From Massilia kyonggiensis (GTDB lineage: Bacteria; Pseudomonadota; Gammaproteobacteria; Burkholderiales; Burkholderiaceae_D), in contig NZ_JANUGY010000017.1 in NCBI RefSeq assembly GCF_024756235.1, forward strand, positions 33,050 to 97,049: DNA of 64,000 nucleotides, given 5' to 3'. Of the stretch, positions 1 through 8,304 are shown piece after piece. How positions within the stretch are numbered: position 1 is the first letter of the stretch; each line of letters starts with the position of its first letter. Under the pieces are notes generated by a model. That model saw nothing but the letters and a program-made list of their open reading frames with translations, was not told where the DNA came from and did no database searches. A program made the translations under genes and the position numbers.

Positions 1-763
1 ACTTGTTCGAGTAGATGTGCTCCTTCTCCGTGTCCATCTCGTACGCGACGGCGCGGCCGTCCGCGATACGCAGCGCGGTCTCGAAGCTCTCGGCCAGGCG
101 CTGCTTGATCTCGGCATTCACCTTCACGCGGTCGATGACGACGTCGATCGTGTGCTTTTCCGTCTTCTTGAGCTTCGGCAGGTCGTCGACGTCGTAGATC
201 TTGGCCGCGTGCGTGCCGCTCTGGATGCGGAAGCGGACGAAACCCTGCGCCTGCATCGCCTCGAACAGGTCGCTGTGCTCGCCCTTGCGGTTCGCGACGA
301 CGGGCGCCAGGATCATCAGCTTGGTCCCTTCCGGCATGGCCAGCACGGCATCGACCATCTGCGACACGGTCTGCGCGGCCAGCGGCTCTTCCGGGTGGTC
401 CGGGCAGTAGGGCGTGCCGACGCGCGCGTACAGCAGGCGCAGGTAGTCGTGGATCTCGGTGACGGTGCCGACGGTCGAGCGCGGGTTGTGCGACGTCGCC
501 TTCTGCTCGATGGAGATGGCGGGCGACAGGCCCTCGATCATGTCGACGTCCGGCTTTTCCATCAGCTGCAGGAACTGGCGCGCATAGGCCGACAGCGATT
601 CGACGTAGCGGCGCTGGCCCTCGGCATACAGCGTGTCGAAGGCGAGCGACGACTTGCCGGAACCCGACAGGCCGGTGATGACGATCAGCTTGTTGCGCGG
701 CAGGTCGAGGTTGATGTTCTTGAGATTGTGCGTGCGGGCGCCGCGGATACGGATTTCTTCCAT
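1..763 (-). CDS. uvrA: UvrABC excinuclease subunit A, N-terminal part (runs off the window)
   Basis: UvrA is the ATP-dependent damage-recognition subunit of nucleotide excision repair; it loads UvrB at lesions in the cytoplasm. Only the first 254 codons are inside the window and the gene continues past base 1. The protein starts MEEIRIRGARTHNLKNI and carries the Walker A motif GLSGSGKSSL near residues 33-42, both typical of UvrA. The ATG at 763 is chosen because it gives the canonical family N-terminus. A perfect LexA box lies about 90 bases upstream, fitting SOS control. It is divergent from ssb. Confidence 0.97.
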   Translation of the reverse strand, partial: MEEIRIRGARTHNLKNINLDLPRNKLIVITGLSGSGKSSLAFDTLYAEGQRRYVESLSAYARQFLQLMEKPDVDMIEGLSPAISIEQKATSHNPRSTVGTVTEIHDYLRLLYARVGTPYCPDHPEEPLAAQTVSQMVDAVLAMPEGTKLMILAPVVANRKGEHSDLFEAMQAQGFVRFRIQSGTHAAKIYDVDDLPKLKKTEKHTIDVVIDRVKVNAEIKQRLAESFETALRIADGRAVAYEMDTEKEHIYSNK

Positions 764-1234
764 TGTTGTTTGAAGGCTTTCGAATGGTTGCGGGGCCGGC
801 GCACGGATGGCACAGGTGAGCGGGCCGAACGGGAAAGCGCACTAGTTTACCTGTTTTTATTTACAGTGGTATGCCAGAGCTCGAAAAAGTCTGCGCGGCT
901 TAGCAGCATGATATGACGACCTGTCAAGACCTGCCGTTTCGGTACGACGGGGTGCGTTCCGTATGTGGCCCGGAGGAGGGGCAATTCAATGGCAGACTCA
1001 CCAGACAAGCGAAAAAAATTTCGGTGATCGTATTGACGCGCATCTCTTCCAATTCGGGCACTTCGCCCCCATCTTCGAGGTCTGATCAGGTGCTGCAAAC
1101 CGGGTGCCCGATCAGTGCGGAATCAGTTGCTTTCTGAGGCAACTGGCCAGCATAATAGCGGACGCAACATCAACAGTTTCCCTAACGCCTAGTCATCACG
1201 CAGAGTCAGGGATCATCCAAAGGAGCTTTACAAA
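764..1234. other. uvrA-ssb divergent intergenic region
   Basis: These 471 bases hold no convincing gene. They contain the LexA box at 851-866, a small hairpin at 1124-1145 (CAGTTGC, 8-base loop, GCAACTG), and a possible ssb promoter with CATAAT at 1151-1156 and TTGCTT 18 bases upstream. The ssb ribosome binding site is AGGAG at 1221-1225. The promoter reading is tentative. A short leftward frame at 847-1098 resembles nothing I recognise. Confidence 0.5.
851..866. promoter_or_regulatory. LexA (SOS) box upstream of uvrA
   Basis: The site CTGTTTTTATTTACAG matches the LexA consensus CTGT-N8-ACAG exactly, with an AT-rich spacer. It lies 88 bases upstream of the uvrA start. uvrA is a classical SOS gene, so LexA repression of uvrA is the straightforward reading. 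ssb starts about 370 bases away on the other side, so a direct effect on ssb is less certain. Confidence 0.85.
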
Positions 1235-1732
1235 ATGGCATCAGTTAACAAGGTCATCATCGTCGGCAACCTCGGCCGCGATCCGGAAATCCGCTACATG
1301 CCGAGCGGCGACGCCATCGCCAACATCGCCGTGGCGACGTCCTACAAATCGAAGGACCGCAACACCGGCGAGCAGAAAGAGCTGACCGAGTGGCATCGCA
1401 TCTCGTTCTTCGGCCGCCTTGCCGAAATCGTCGGCCAGTACCTCAAGAAGGGTTCGTCGGTCTACGTGGAAGGCCGCCTGCAGACCCGCAAGTACACCGA
1501 CAAGGACGGCATCGAGCGCTACGCCACCGACATCATCGCTGAAAACATGCAGATGCTGGGCGGCCGCCAGGGCATGGGCGGCGGCGACAGCTACGGTGGT
1601 GGCGACGACATGGGCTACGACGCCCCGCCGAGCCGCCCGGCACCGCGCCAGGCCCCGCCGGCCCCGGCCGCACGTCCGCAGCCGAAACCGGCACCGAATT
1701 TCTCGGATATGGATGACGATATTCCGTTCTAA
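1235..1732 (+). CDS. ssb: Single-stranded DNA-binding protein
   Basis: SSB coats single-stranded DNA during replication, recombination and repair and recruits partners through its C-terminal tip. The 165-residue protein begins MASVNKVIIVGNLGRDPEIRY, the standard OB-fold start. It has a Gly/Pro/Ala-rich flexible linker from about residue 112 and ends in the acidic tip MDDDIPF. Length and architecture are normal for proteobacterial SSB. An AGGAG site precedes the ATG and a strong terminator follows the gene, so it is probably transcribed alone. Confidence 0.98.
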   Translation: MASVNKVIIVGNLGRDPEIRYMPSGDAIANIAVATSYKSKDRNTGEQKELTEWHRISFFGRLAEIVGQYLKKGSSVYVEGRLQTRKYTDKDGIERYATDIIAENMQMLGGRQGMGGGDSYGGGDDMGYDAPPSRPAPRQAPPAPAARPQPKPAPNFSDMDDDIPF

Positions 1733-1756
1733 ACAGGAATTCGTTTTCCGTTGATG

Positions 1757-1795
1757 AAAGCCCGCTCTTCGCAAGAACAGCGGGCTTTTTCTTTG
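1757..1795 (+). terminator. Rho-independent terminator of ssb
   Basis: The arms AAAGCCCGCT and AGCGGGCTTT form a 10-bp stem around a loop of about 12 bases, followed by a T-rich run (TTTTTCTTTG). It lies 25 bases after the ssb stop codon. Confidence 0.9.
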
Positions 1796-1866
1796 TCTGT
1801 GCCGATGGGTGACCAATGTGTGCCTGTTTGCACTGCACAGGTTTTGAGCGTTCATCTTTTCAGCGC

Positions 1867-1900
1867 GTTCACGTTACGTGAACAAGAAAAAATCGTGAAC
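1867..1900. promoter_or_regulatory. Palindromic operator-like site with three CGTGAAC half-sites
   Basis: The 17-base palindrome GTTCACG-TTA-CGTGAAC occupies 1867-1883 and a third half-site CGTGAAC lies at 1894-1900. The perfect 7-base arms plus an extra direct half-site look like a dimeric regulator's operator. The binding protein is unknown. The nearest downstream gene is the MCP-like protein starting at 2077. Confidence 0.5.
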
Positions 1901-2076
1901 AAACGGGCGAGCCTGCCCATTATTTGGGCTGACTCACGCCCCAGGTGCAAATCCTCTCCACGGTTTGATTCAAGTTAGTGCACGTCAGTACGCCAGCCAA
2001 GGATGAAGCTGGCATAAAACCTGCATCAGGTACCGCATCAGTCCGCCGCCGGCGGCCAACCCGATCGGAGCCCAGG

Positions 2077-2751
2077 ATGCACGCAGAAACCCTCCCCCTA
2101 TCCACCGCCCAGCCCGACGTCAAACTGTCCGGCGACGTGTTCGGCGCCCTGATCAACCTGTCCGGCCGGCGCCGCTTCACATCCCAGCGGGTGGTGCTGT
2201 ATTCGGTCCTGGCCTCGCTCGGCCATGACGGCGCGGACAAGACCGCGCGCGACACGCTGGCCGCCTTCAGGGACGCGCATATCACGCTCGTCGAGGGCAA
2301 GCAGGGGCTGCCGGGCATCTTTTGCCAGCAACTGCGCGACGCCTATTTCGGCACGATGCGGGGCGACCAGATCATCCGCGACTTCATCGCACTGGCCGAG
2401 AGTACGCTGGACGCCATCGGCACGACGTCGCGGCGCGCGCCGGCGCTGCTCGATGAACTGGTGCGCAGCGCGACACCGCTGCTCAGCGTGCTCAACGCCC
2501 TGACCCTCGTGTACGAGGAGCAATCCAAGCGGCACGCGCTCCAGCAGCGCCGGCAGATGCAGGAATTGATGGGTGACATCAAGACGATCGCACGCGAGGC
2601 GCGCATGGTCGCCTTCAACGCCCAGATCGTCGCCGCGCGCGCGGGCCCGGTCGGTCGGGAGTTTGCCGTGGTGGCGAGCACGATGACCAACATCACCGGC
2701 GAGATCGATGCGCTCGTGCAGACCGCGCTGGAGGGGTCGCTGGCCTATTGA
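2077..2751 (+). CDS. Small soluble protein with a methyl-accepting chemotaxis-type signalling tip
   Basis: The C-terminal part, near residues 165-215, reads like the kinase-contacting hairpin tip of chemoreceptors: FNAQIVAARAGPVGREFAVV parallels the usual NAAIEAARAGE-GRGFAVVA. The protein has no transmembrane segment, no HAMP domain and only 224 residues, so most of the coiled-coil methylation region is missing. The first 150 residues form a helical region that I do not recognise. The ATG at 2077 is chosen over the GTG at 1978 because GGAG lies six bases before it. It may be a cytosolic adaptor or a degenerate receptor; function is unknown. It converges with the GH28-like gene with one base between stop codons. 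Confidence 0.6.
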   Translation: MHAETLPLSTAQPDVKLSGDVFGALINLSGRRRFTSQRVVLYSVLASLGHDGADKTARDTLAAFRDAHITLVEGKQGLPGIFCQQLRDAYFGTMRGDQIIRDFIALAESTLDAIGTTSRRAPALLDELVRSATPLLSVLNALTLVYEEQSKRHALQQRRQMQELMGDIKTIAREARMVAFNAQIVAARAGPVGREFAVVASTMTNITGEIDALVQTALEGSLAY

Positions 2752-2752
2752 A

Positions 2753-4363
2753 TCAGACGCGCTTGCGCTTCCCGCTGTCGGGAACGTGCTGGTCCTTGAC
2801 CCTGCGCGCGTCGCGCACCGTGAAGTCCGTCACCGACCGCAGATCGAACAGCGCCGCGCCGCCGCTGCCCGGCTGGGCGTTGACCGCGCTGAAGACGGCG
2901 TCCCGCACGTCCTCCAGCACGAAGGCGGCACGCGCCTCGGGCTGCGCATACGTCACCGTGACATGGTCGACGTCGATGCCGGCCGCATGGCGCACGTACA
3001 GGCCATAGGCCGGGCAGGGCCCGAACATGCCCGGCTCGGGATACGCGGTCGGCTTTTCCAGTGGGACGACGTCGCGCAGAGTCGCCGCGCCGCCGCCTTC
3101 GACGTGCACACGCAGGTTCGACACATGGATGTCCTCGACCGGATGTCCGGGCAAGCCGCTGATGGTGCTGGTGAAACCCGCCTGGGCGCCCGAGACGACG
3201 ATATTGCTGATGTTGACGCGCCGGATGGAGCCGATCGGCGGCGCATCCGGTCCGCGCAGGCGCGCGCCGAGGTAGATGAAGATCGGATCGTTGGCCACCT
3301 TGCGCATGGTGATGTTGGAAATCGCGAGGTCTTCGATGTGCGAGCCGTCCACGCTTTCGATGGCGAGGCCGCGGCAATCGTCGAACACGCAGTTGGTGAT
3401 CGTGATGTTCCTGAAGTCGCCATTCGATTCCGTGCCCAGCTTGATGCGCCCGACGCGGCCCGAGTGGTAGTCGGGCGCGCTGCGCTTGAATGTCCCGTCC
3501 AGCAAGGTGCCGACGTCGAAATTCCCGGCCAGGTAGCAATCCGAAATCGTGATGTTGTCGCAGGCCGCGACCCTGCCCAATGCATACGACGCCTTCAGGC
3601 AGATGCCGTCGTCCCAGGGGGAATTGACGCTGCACCGGGAAATGCGCACATTGCTGCAGCAATCGATATCCATGCCGTCGCGGTTGGTATCGATACGGAG
3701 GTTATCGACGGTCACGTTGGTGCATCCGGTCGCCAGGATGCCGAAATGGCCTCCGTTCAAAATGCCGAAGTCGCGCAGCAGGACGTTATTGCATTCGCGT
3801 AGCGAGATCGCCTTGTTGCCTTCGCCCGGCCCGCCGTCCGCGTCGTAGCGGATGCTCCCGTCGGGCAGCTTCCGGTAGCCCGGGTTGAGTCCCTTGCCAT
3901 CGATGTGGCCGGTGCCGGTGATCGCCACGCTGTCCAGGCCGATGCCCCAGATCAGGCTGTTCTTCCAGTGGCTGTGGCCGAAGTCCTGGTAGTTCCCGCC
4001 CGCCTCGTTCGGTTCCGGCAGGTCGTAGCGGGCGACCTTCCAGTCGACCGCCTCGATCACGGCACCCGCCTCCAGATGCAGCGTGACGCGGCTGCGCAGC
4101 CGGATCGATGCGGACAGATACCGCCCGGGAGGGAAGTGCACAGTGCCGCCGCCGGCATTTGCGGCCGCCTCGATGGTGGCGTTGATGGCGCCGGTGTCGA
4201 CCGTCTTGCCGTCGCCGCGCGCGCCGAAGTCGCGCACATCGTGGCGCGCCGCACCTTGCGCCTGTGCGCTGGCGCCGAATCCGCCGGCAAACACCACCGG
4301 AAGCGATGCGGCGAGCCGGGTGGCCGAACCCAGGAAATGACGGCGTCGTGAAAGTTTGTCCAT
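2753..4363 (-). CDS. Tat-exported GH28-like beta-helix glycosidase
   Basis: The 536-residue protein starts with a twin-arginine signal (RRRHFLG, then a hydrophobic stretch ending near ASAQAQ). It continues with the GDGKTVDTGAI motif typical of pectinase-type right-handed beta-helices. Later repeats include NRDGMD, WDDGICLKAS and GRIKLGTESNG, which correspond to the NTDGID, DDCIAIKS and RIKT regions of GH28 polygalacturonases. The family cleaves pectic or related uronic-acid polymers, and the exact substrate cannot be read here. The ATG at 4363 is preferred because it places the Tat motif at the N-terminus. It is a single gene between convergent and divergent neighbours. Confidence 0.8.
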   Translation of the reverse strand: MDKLSRRRHFLGSATRLAASLPVVFAGGFGASAQAQGAARHDVRDFGARGDGKTVDTGAINATIEAAANAGGGTVHFPPGRYLSASIRLRSRVTLHLEAGAVIEAVDWKVARYDLPEPNEAGGNYQDFGHSHWKNSLIWGIGLDSVAITGTGHIDGKGLNPGYRKLPDGSIRYDADGGPGEGNKAISLRECNNVLLRDFGILNGGHFGILATGCTNVTVDNLRIDTNRDGMDIDCCSNVRISRCSVNSPWDDGICLKASYALGRVAACDNITISDCYLAGNFDVGTLLDGTFKRSAPDYHSGRVGRIKLGTESNGDFRNITITNCVFDDCRGLAIESVDGSHIEDLAISNITMRKVANDPIFIYLGARLRGPDAPPIGSIRRVNISNIVVSGAQAGFTSTISGLPGHPVEDIHVSNLRVHVEGGGAATLRDVVPLEKPTAYPEPGMFGPCPAYGLYVRHAAGIDVDHVTVTYAQPEARAAFVLEDVRDAVFSAVNAQPGSGGAALFDLRSVTDFTVRDARRVKDQHVPDSGKRKRV

Positions 4364-4479
4364 GACTCTGGATGTTATCGATCTCACAGTTGGGATGCAA
4401 GAGCTTGCATGTCGAAATACGCTACTCTCGTTCGTCGTGGTCGAAGCAGCACGATCATCAACGACCAAAAGGAACCGAC

Positions 4480-4689
4480 ATGGCAACGCAAGATACCGTC
4501 AAAGGCCCCGCCTCGTACTTCCCCTCCATCGAAAAGAAGTACGGCAAGCCGATCGCGCACTGGATGCAGGTCCTGGAGCAGGCGGGCCCGCGCAAGCACA
4601 TGGAGCTGGTCGCTCACCTCAAGACCGAGCACCAGCTGGGCCACGGTCACGCCAATGCGCTGGTCGCGGCATTCATGGCGAAGGCGTAG
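4480..4689 (+). CDS. DUF4287 family small protein
   Basis: This 69-residue soluble protein has the family signature ASYFPSIEKKYGKPI near the N-terminus and HLKTEHQLGHGHANALVAA near the C-terminus. DUF4287 proteins are common short bacterial proteins of unknown function. The ATG at 4480 is preceded by AAAAGGAACC, a reasonable ribosome binding site. The end overlaps the convergent histidine kinase gene by 17 bases. Confidence 0.85.
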   Translation: MATQDTVKGPASYFPSIEKKYGKPIAHWMQVLEQAGPRKHMELVAHLKTEHQLGHGHANALVAAFMAKA

Positions 4690-6025
4690 CGCAGCCGGCG
4701 TCGCCGAACGCGATGCGCACGGCGAGCCCGCGCCCACCGGGGCCGCCGTCGAGCGTGATGCGGGCGCCGTTGCGGGCGGCCGCCCGTTCCGCGATCGCGA
4801 GACCGAGGCCGCTGCCCGCCTGGTCCTGGCCGGGCACGCGGTAGAAGCGTTCGAACACGCGGGCGCGCAGCGGGGGCGGGACGCCGGGGCCCTGGTCCGT
4901 CACCGTGATGCACGGGCCGGCGTCGAGGCACACGTCCACGCGGGCGCCGTCCGGTGAATATTTGATTGCGTTGCCGACGACGTTGTCGAGCAGGGCGGCC
5001 ATGCTTTCGCGGTGCAGCGGCAGGATGGCGGGGGACGCTGCGCGCAATTCGATGTCTATGCCGCGCTGCAGCGCCAGCGGGGCGGCCCCGGCGATGCGTT
5101 CGCGCAGCAGCGCGGCCAGGTCCTGGTCCTGCAGCGGCGCGTCCGTCGGTTCCTGGCGCGCCCGTTCGTACGCGAGCAGCTGGTGCACCGCGTGCGTGGC
5201 GCGCGCGACGCCTTCGCGCAGGCCCGTGCCGGCTTCGGTCCGCTGGGCCGCGTCGGTCGACGCTTCCAGCAGGTGGGCATTGAGCTGCACGACCGACAGC
5301 GGCGTCTTGAGCTCGTGCGCGGCGTCGGCAAGGAATTCGTGCTCGCGCGCGAGCCGCTCGGACAGGCGCCGCATCAGCCGGTTCACCGCGTCGACGACGG
5401 GGGCCAGCTCGCGGTAGGGTGAGGCGGGCAGCGGCGCCAGTTCCGCCGCGCTGCGGGCTTCGAGCGCCTGCGCCACCGTGCGCAGCGGGCGCAGGCCCAG
5501 GCGCACGATGAACCAGGCCGGCAGCAGCACGAACGGCAGGCTGTAGACGAGCGGCGAGAACAGGTACTTGGCGGCCGACGGCGTGAACACCCAGTCCACG
5601 TTGGGCTTTTCGCGCCGCTCCACCACGATGCCGCGCGCCGCGTCGCGCTCGACCCAGCGCACCCACCCGTCGTCCGGCGGCGCGCCGGGGTCCGAGTCGT
5701 ACACGAGCTGGCCTTGCAGCCACACGCGGGTCTGCGCATGCGTCTCGAAGCCCGTCTCGCGGAACATGTCCAGGCGTAGTGCCTCGATACCGCGGCCGAT
5801 GCGCGCCAGCGCCGCCGGGTCGGACGGCAGCGACTGCATGTTCAGCATGATCTGGCGCGTCCACGCGCGGTTGACGATCGCCGTCTGGCGCGCCTGGTCG
5901 ACCTTCACCTGCCACATGATGTGGGCCAGCGCCGCCAGCCAGATGCCGAGCATGACGAGCATGAAGCCGGCCAGCAGGCGGCGCAGCAGCGATTTCGGCG
6001 CGGTCGCTCTAGCGGTCGCCGTCAT
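4673..6025 (-). CDS. Two-component sensor histidine kinase
   Basis: This is an inner-membrane kinase of the QseC/TctE-like class, 450 residues. A first membrane segment lies near residues 16-36, a periplasmic region follows to about 155, and a second segment lies near 158-175. The phosphoacceptor motif FLADAAHELKTPL has His237. The ATP-binding domain shows N (DNVVGNAIKYSP), G1 (VTDQGPGVP) and G2 (GSGLGLAIA) boxes. Its start overlaps the end of the response regulator gene by 17 bases, so the two are translated together. The signal sensed is unknown. Confidence 0.93.
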   Translation of the reverse strand: MTATARATAPKSLLRRLLAGFMLVMLGIWLAALAHIMWQVKVDQARQTAIVNRAWTRQIMLNMQSLPSDPAALARIGRGIEALRLDMFRETGFETHAQTRVWLQGQLVYDSDPGAPPDDGWVRWVERDAARGIVVERREKPNVDWVFTPSAAKYLFSPLVYSLPFVLLPAWFIVRLGLRPLRTVAQALEARSAAELAPLPASPYRELAPVVDAVNRLMRRLSERLAREHEFLADAAHELKTPLSVVQLNAHLLEASTDAAQRTEAGTGLREGVARATHAVHQLLAYERARQEPTDAPLQDQDLAALLRERIAGAAPLALQRGIDIELRAASPAILPLHRESMAALLDNVVGNAIKYSPDGARVDVCLDAGPCITVTDQGPGVPPPLRARVFERFYRVPGQDQAGSGLGLAIAERAAARNGARITLDGGPGGRGLAVRIAFGDAGCATPSP

Positions 6026-6671
6026 GGCGCACCATGTAGCCGACGCCGCGCACGGTGCGGATGTAGCCGTCGCCGATCTTCTTGCGCAGGTTCGAGATGT
6101 GCACGTCCAGCGTCTGGCCCTCGCTGTAGGGCAGCACGCCCTGTTCGAGCTCCGTGCGCGTGACGATGCGGTCCGGGTTGCGCACGAGCGCGTGCAGCAG
6201 CGCGAACTCCGTGCGCGACAGGTTGACTGGCGCGCCGCGGCAGGTCGCGCTCATGCTGCGCGCATCTATGGCCAGGTCGCCGACCTGCCACAGCGCGTCG
6301 GCCTGCGCACCGCCGGCGCGGCGCACGACGGCGCGCAGGCGGGCCAGCAGCTCCGGGATGTCGAAGGGTTTGATGAGGTAATCGTCGGCGCCGCCATCGA
6401 AGCCGTCGAGGCGGTCCTGCAGGCTGTCGCGCGCCGTGATCAGGACGGCTGGCAGCACGTGGCCGGCCGCGCGCAGGCGGCGCAGCAGCGCGACGCCGTC
6501 GCCGTCGGGCAGGCCCAGGTCCAGCAGCAGGGCGTCGTGGCGGCGCTCGTCCAGCAGGCGCACACAATCGCTGCCCAGGCGCACCCAGGTGACGTCATGG
6601 CCGTCGTTGTGCAGTACCGACTGCAGCGCGCGGCCCAGCGCCAGGTCGTCTTCCACGAGTAGGAGTCGCAT
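6009..6671 (-). CDS. OmpR-family response regulator
   Basis: The 220-residue protein has a receiver domain (MRLLLVEDDLALG, phosphoacceptor Asp51 in LLLDLGLPDGDG, conserved Lys in LIKPFD) followed by a winged-helix DNA-binding domain ending HISNLRKKIGDGYIRTVRGVGYMV. This is the PmrA/QseB-like subclass. It is transcribed leftward with the overlapping kinase. A direct repeat TGAAG-N6-TGAAG lies 45 bases upstream, between it and the divergent propeller gene, and an identically arranged site precedes the esterase at 14604. These are candidate binding sites for this regulator. Confidence 0.95.
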   Translation of the reverse strand: MRLLLVEDDLALGRALQSVLHNDGHDVTWVRLGSDCVRLLDERRHDALLLDLGLPDGDGVALLRRLRAAGHVLPAVLITARDSLQDRLDGFDGGADDYLIKPFDIPELLARLRAVVRRAGGAQADALWQVGDLAIDARSMSATCRGAPVNLSRTEFALLHALVRNPDRIVTRTELEQGVLPYSEGQTLDVHISNLRKKIGDGYIRTVRGVGYMVRHDGDR

Positions 6672-6715
6672 GGAGCGCAAGTATAGCGACGCGCCGCCGC
6701 CGCGCCTATCGGCCG

Positions 6716-6758
6716 TGAAGCCTCCCTGAAGATTGCGCGCGCGTCCCGCCTCTAGAAT
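6716..6758 (+). promoter_or_regulatory. Candidate response-regulator box and promoter of the propeller gene
   Basis: TGAAG at 6716-6720 is repeated at 6727-6731, an 11-base period, which is the spacing used by OmpR-family regulators. A -10-like TAGAAT follows at 6753-6758. The same half-sites with the same 25-base offset to CTAGAAT recur at 14535-14577. The site also faces the regulator's own gene, so autoregulation is possible. Confidence 0.6.
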
Positions 6759-6785
6759 GGCGGCATCCCAACGACAGGACCCCCT

Positions 6786-8096
6786 ATGCGCCGCCTTGCC
6801 CTGCTGCTTGCCTTCCTCGCCACCCCATCGTTCGCCGCCGACTGGCCCATGTTCATGGGCGACCCCGCGCATACCGGCCGCGTGGCCGGCGACACGCGCG
6901 CCATCAAGGGTTTCAAAGTGGCGGGGCGGTTCGATGCGCACGCGGCGATCCACGCGTCGCCCGTGGCGGCGCAGGGGCGCGTGTTCGTCGGCGCGGAGAA
7001 CGGCAACCTGTACGCGCTCGACGCGAAGACGCGCACGCTGCAGTGGTTGTATCACGCGCGCGGCGGTATCGCCTCCACGCCGGCGGTGGCCGACGGCACC
7101 GTCTACTTCCTCGACCGCGCGGGCACCGTGCATGCGTTGAAGGCCGACGACGGATCGCCCCGGTGGACCTTCCGCACGCAGGGCGAGGCGGTGTTCGCCG
7201 CGCACGGCATGTTCGGCATGCCGCGCGACGGCCAGCCCGTGCCCGATCCGTGGGACCTGTACCTGTCGTCGCCGCTGGTCCACGGCGGCAAGGTCTACGT
7301 GGGCAGCAGCGACGGCCACGTGTATGCCCTCGATGCGAAAGACGGCAAGCTGGCCTGGGCGTGGCGCACGGGCGGCATGGTGCATTCGTCGCCCGCGCTC
7401 GCAGGCGGCAATATCGTCGTCGGCAGCTGGGACGGCGCCGTCTACGCGCTCGATGCGCAGACGGGGGAACAGCGCTGGCGCCACCAGACGGGCGTCGAGC
7501 AGAAGACCAGCATCATGTTCGGCATCCAGGCGTCGCCCGCCGTCGACGGCGACACGGTCTACGTCGGCTCGCGCGACGGCTTCTTGTATGCGCTCGATGC
7601 GGCGGGCGGCCAGCCGAAGTGGCGCTACGACGCGCAGGGCAGCTGGGTCGTCGGCACGCCGGCGGTGGATGGCGACAGCATCTACGTCGGCACGTCGGAC
7701 ACGGGCCTGCTGCTGGCGCTGGACAAGCGCACCGGCCGCGAACGCTACCGCTTCGAGACGAAGGTGTGGACGTTCGCGTCGCCCCTCCGGGTGGCCGACG
7801 TCGTCGTGGCGGCGTCGATGAAGGGAGAACTGCACGCGCTCGATGCAGCGACCGGGCGCGCGCGCTGGTCATGGCGCAGCGACGCGCTGGCCGTGAACGA
7901 CGGCCGCGTGATCGACACCGCGACGGGCAAGCTGGACACGAAGCACATGTACAAGGGCGGACCGCATGCGCTGTATTCGGCCGTCGAATACGTCAAGCGC
8001 CTCGGCGGCTTCATCGGCTCGCCGGCCTGGTACGACGGCCAGTTGATCGCGGCCACCGCGACGGGCGAGGTGTTGTTCTTCGAACCGCAGCGCTGA
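6786..8096 (+). CDS. PQQ-binding-like beta-propeller repeat protein, exported
   Basis: The 436-residue protein opens with a short signal peptide (RRLALLLAFLATPSFA) and consists of repeated propeller blades with the signature VYALDAxTGxxxWR, seen for example as LYALDAKTRTLQW, VYALDAKDGKLAW and VYALDAQTGEQRW. Such quinoprotein-like folds occur in dehydrogenases and in scaffold proteins such as BamB. No extra domain or obvious calcium/PQQ ligand set is visible, so catalysis is doubtful. The promoter carries the response-regulator-type repeat, which suggests the divergent two-component system controls it. Confidence 0.85.
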   Translation: MRRLALLLAFLATPSFAADWPMFMGDPAHTGRVAGDTRAIKGFKVAGRFDAHAAIHASPVAAQGRVFVGAENGNLYALDAKTRTLQWLYHARGGIASTPAVADGTVYFLDRAGTVHALKADDGSPRWTFRTQGEAVFAAHGMFGMPRDGQPVPDPWDLYLSSPLVHGGKVYVGSSDGHVYALDAKDGKLAWAWRTGGMVHSSPALAGGNIVVGSWDGAVYALDAQTGEQRWRHQTGVEQKTSIMFGIQASPAVDGDTVYVGSRDGFLYALDAAGGQPKWRYDAQGSWVVGTPAVDGDSIYVGTSDTGLLLALDKRTGRERYRFETKVWTFASPLRVADVVVAASMKGELHALDAATGRARWSWRSDALAVNDGRVIDTATGKLDTKHMYKGGPHALYSAVEYVKRLGGFIGSPAWYDGQLIAATATGEVLFFEPQR

Positions 8097-8103
8097 CGGG
8101 CGG

Positions 8104-8115
8104 CTTTACTAAAAC
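8104..8115. promoter_or_regulatory. TTTAGTAAAG-type operator, copy 1
   Basis: The bases CTTTACTAAAAC read GTTTTAGTAAAG on the other strand. The 10-base core TTTAGTAAAG recurs upstream of the TonB receptor at 11773. The site lies just after the propeller gene and about 190 bases before the GH2 gene. Confidence 0.45.
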
Positions 8116-8172
8116 GCCGCGCGCCGCTGCCCGCGCGGCGGGCGGCATCTTTCGACCATCAAGCGCGGCCAG

Positions 8173-8191
8173 TTTAGTAATCACCACTAAA
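8173..8191. promoter_or_regulatory. TTTAGT-N7-ACTAAA inverted repeat upstream of the GH2 gene
   Basis: TTTAGT at 8173-8178 and ACTAAA at 8186-8191 form an inverted repeat around seven bases. The half-site matches the core of the sites at 8104 and 11773. It sits about 115 bases before the GH2 start and probably binds a dimeric regulator of this glycan-use locus. The regulator is not in the window. Confidence 0.5.
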
Positions 8192-8304
8192 CAGCGCCGC
8201 AAAGCCTTGCCGGCGTTTGACCCTCCCTCCGGCCGGATGCAGAATCCGCCGCACAACGATCCCGGCCGTCCGCGCCGGGACTTCTGCCTATCCCGGAGAC
8301 CATC

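Larger units (their letters stand above)
1733..2076. other. Intergenic region between ssb and the MCP-like gene
   Basis: These 344 bases hold the ssb terminator (1757-1795) and a palindromic site with a third half-site (1867-1900). No further gene is visible. A GTG-initiated extension of the downstream gene would reach 1978, but its residues look non-coding and the ATG at 2077 has the better ribosome binding site. Confidence 0.5.

Noticed and set aside
847..1098. A possible 83-residue leftward gene upstream of uvrA
   Set aside because: No family resemblance, and it covers the LexA box and uvrA promoter region.
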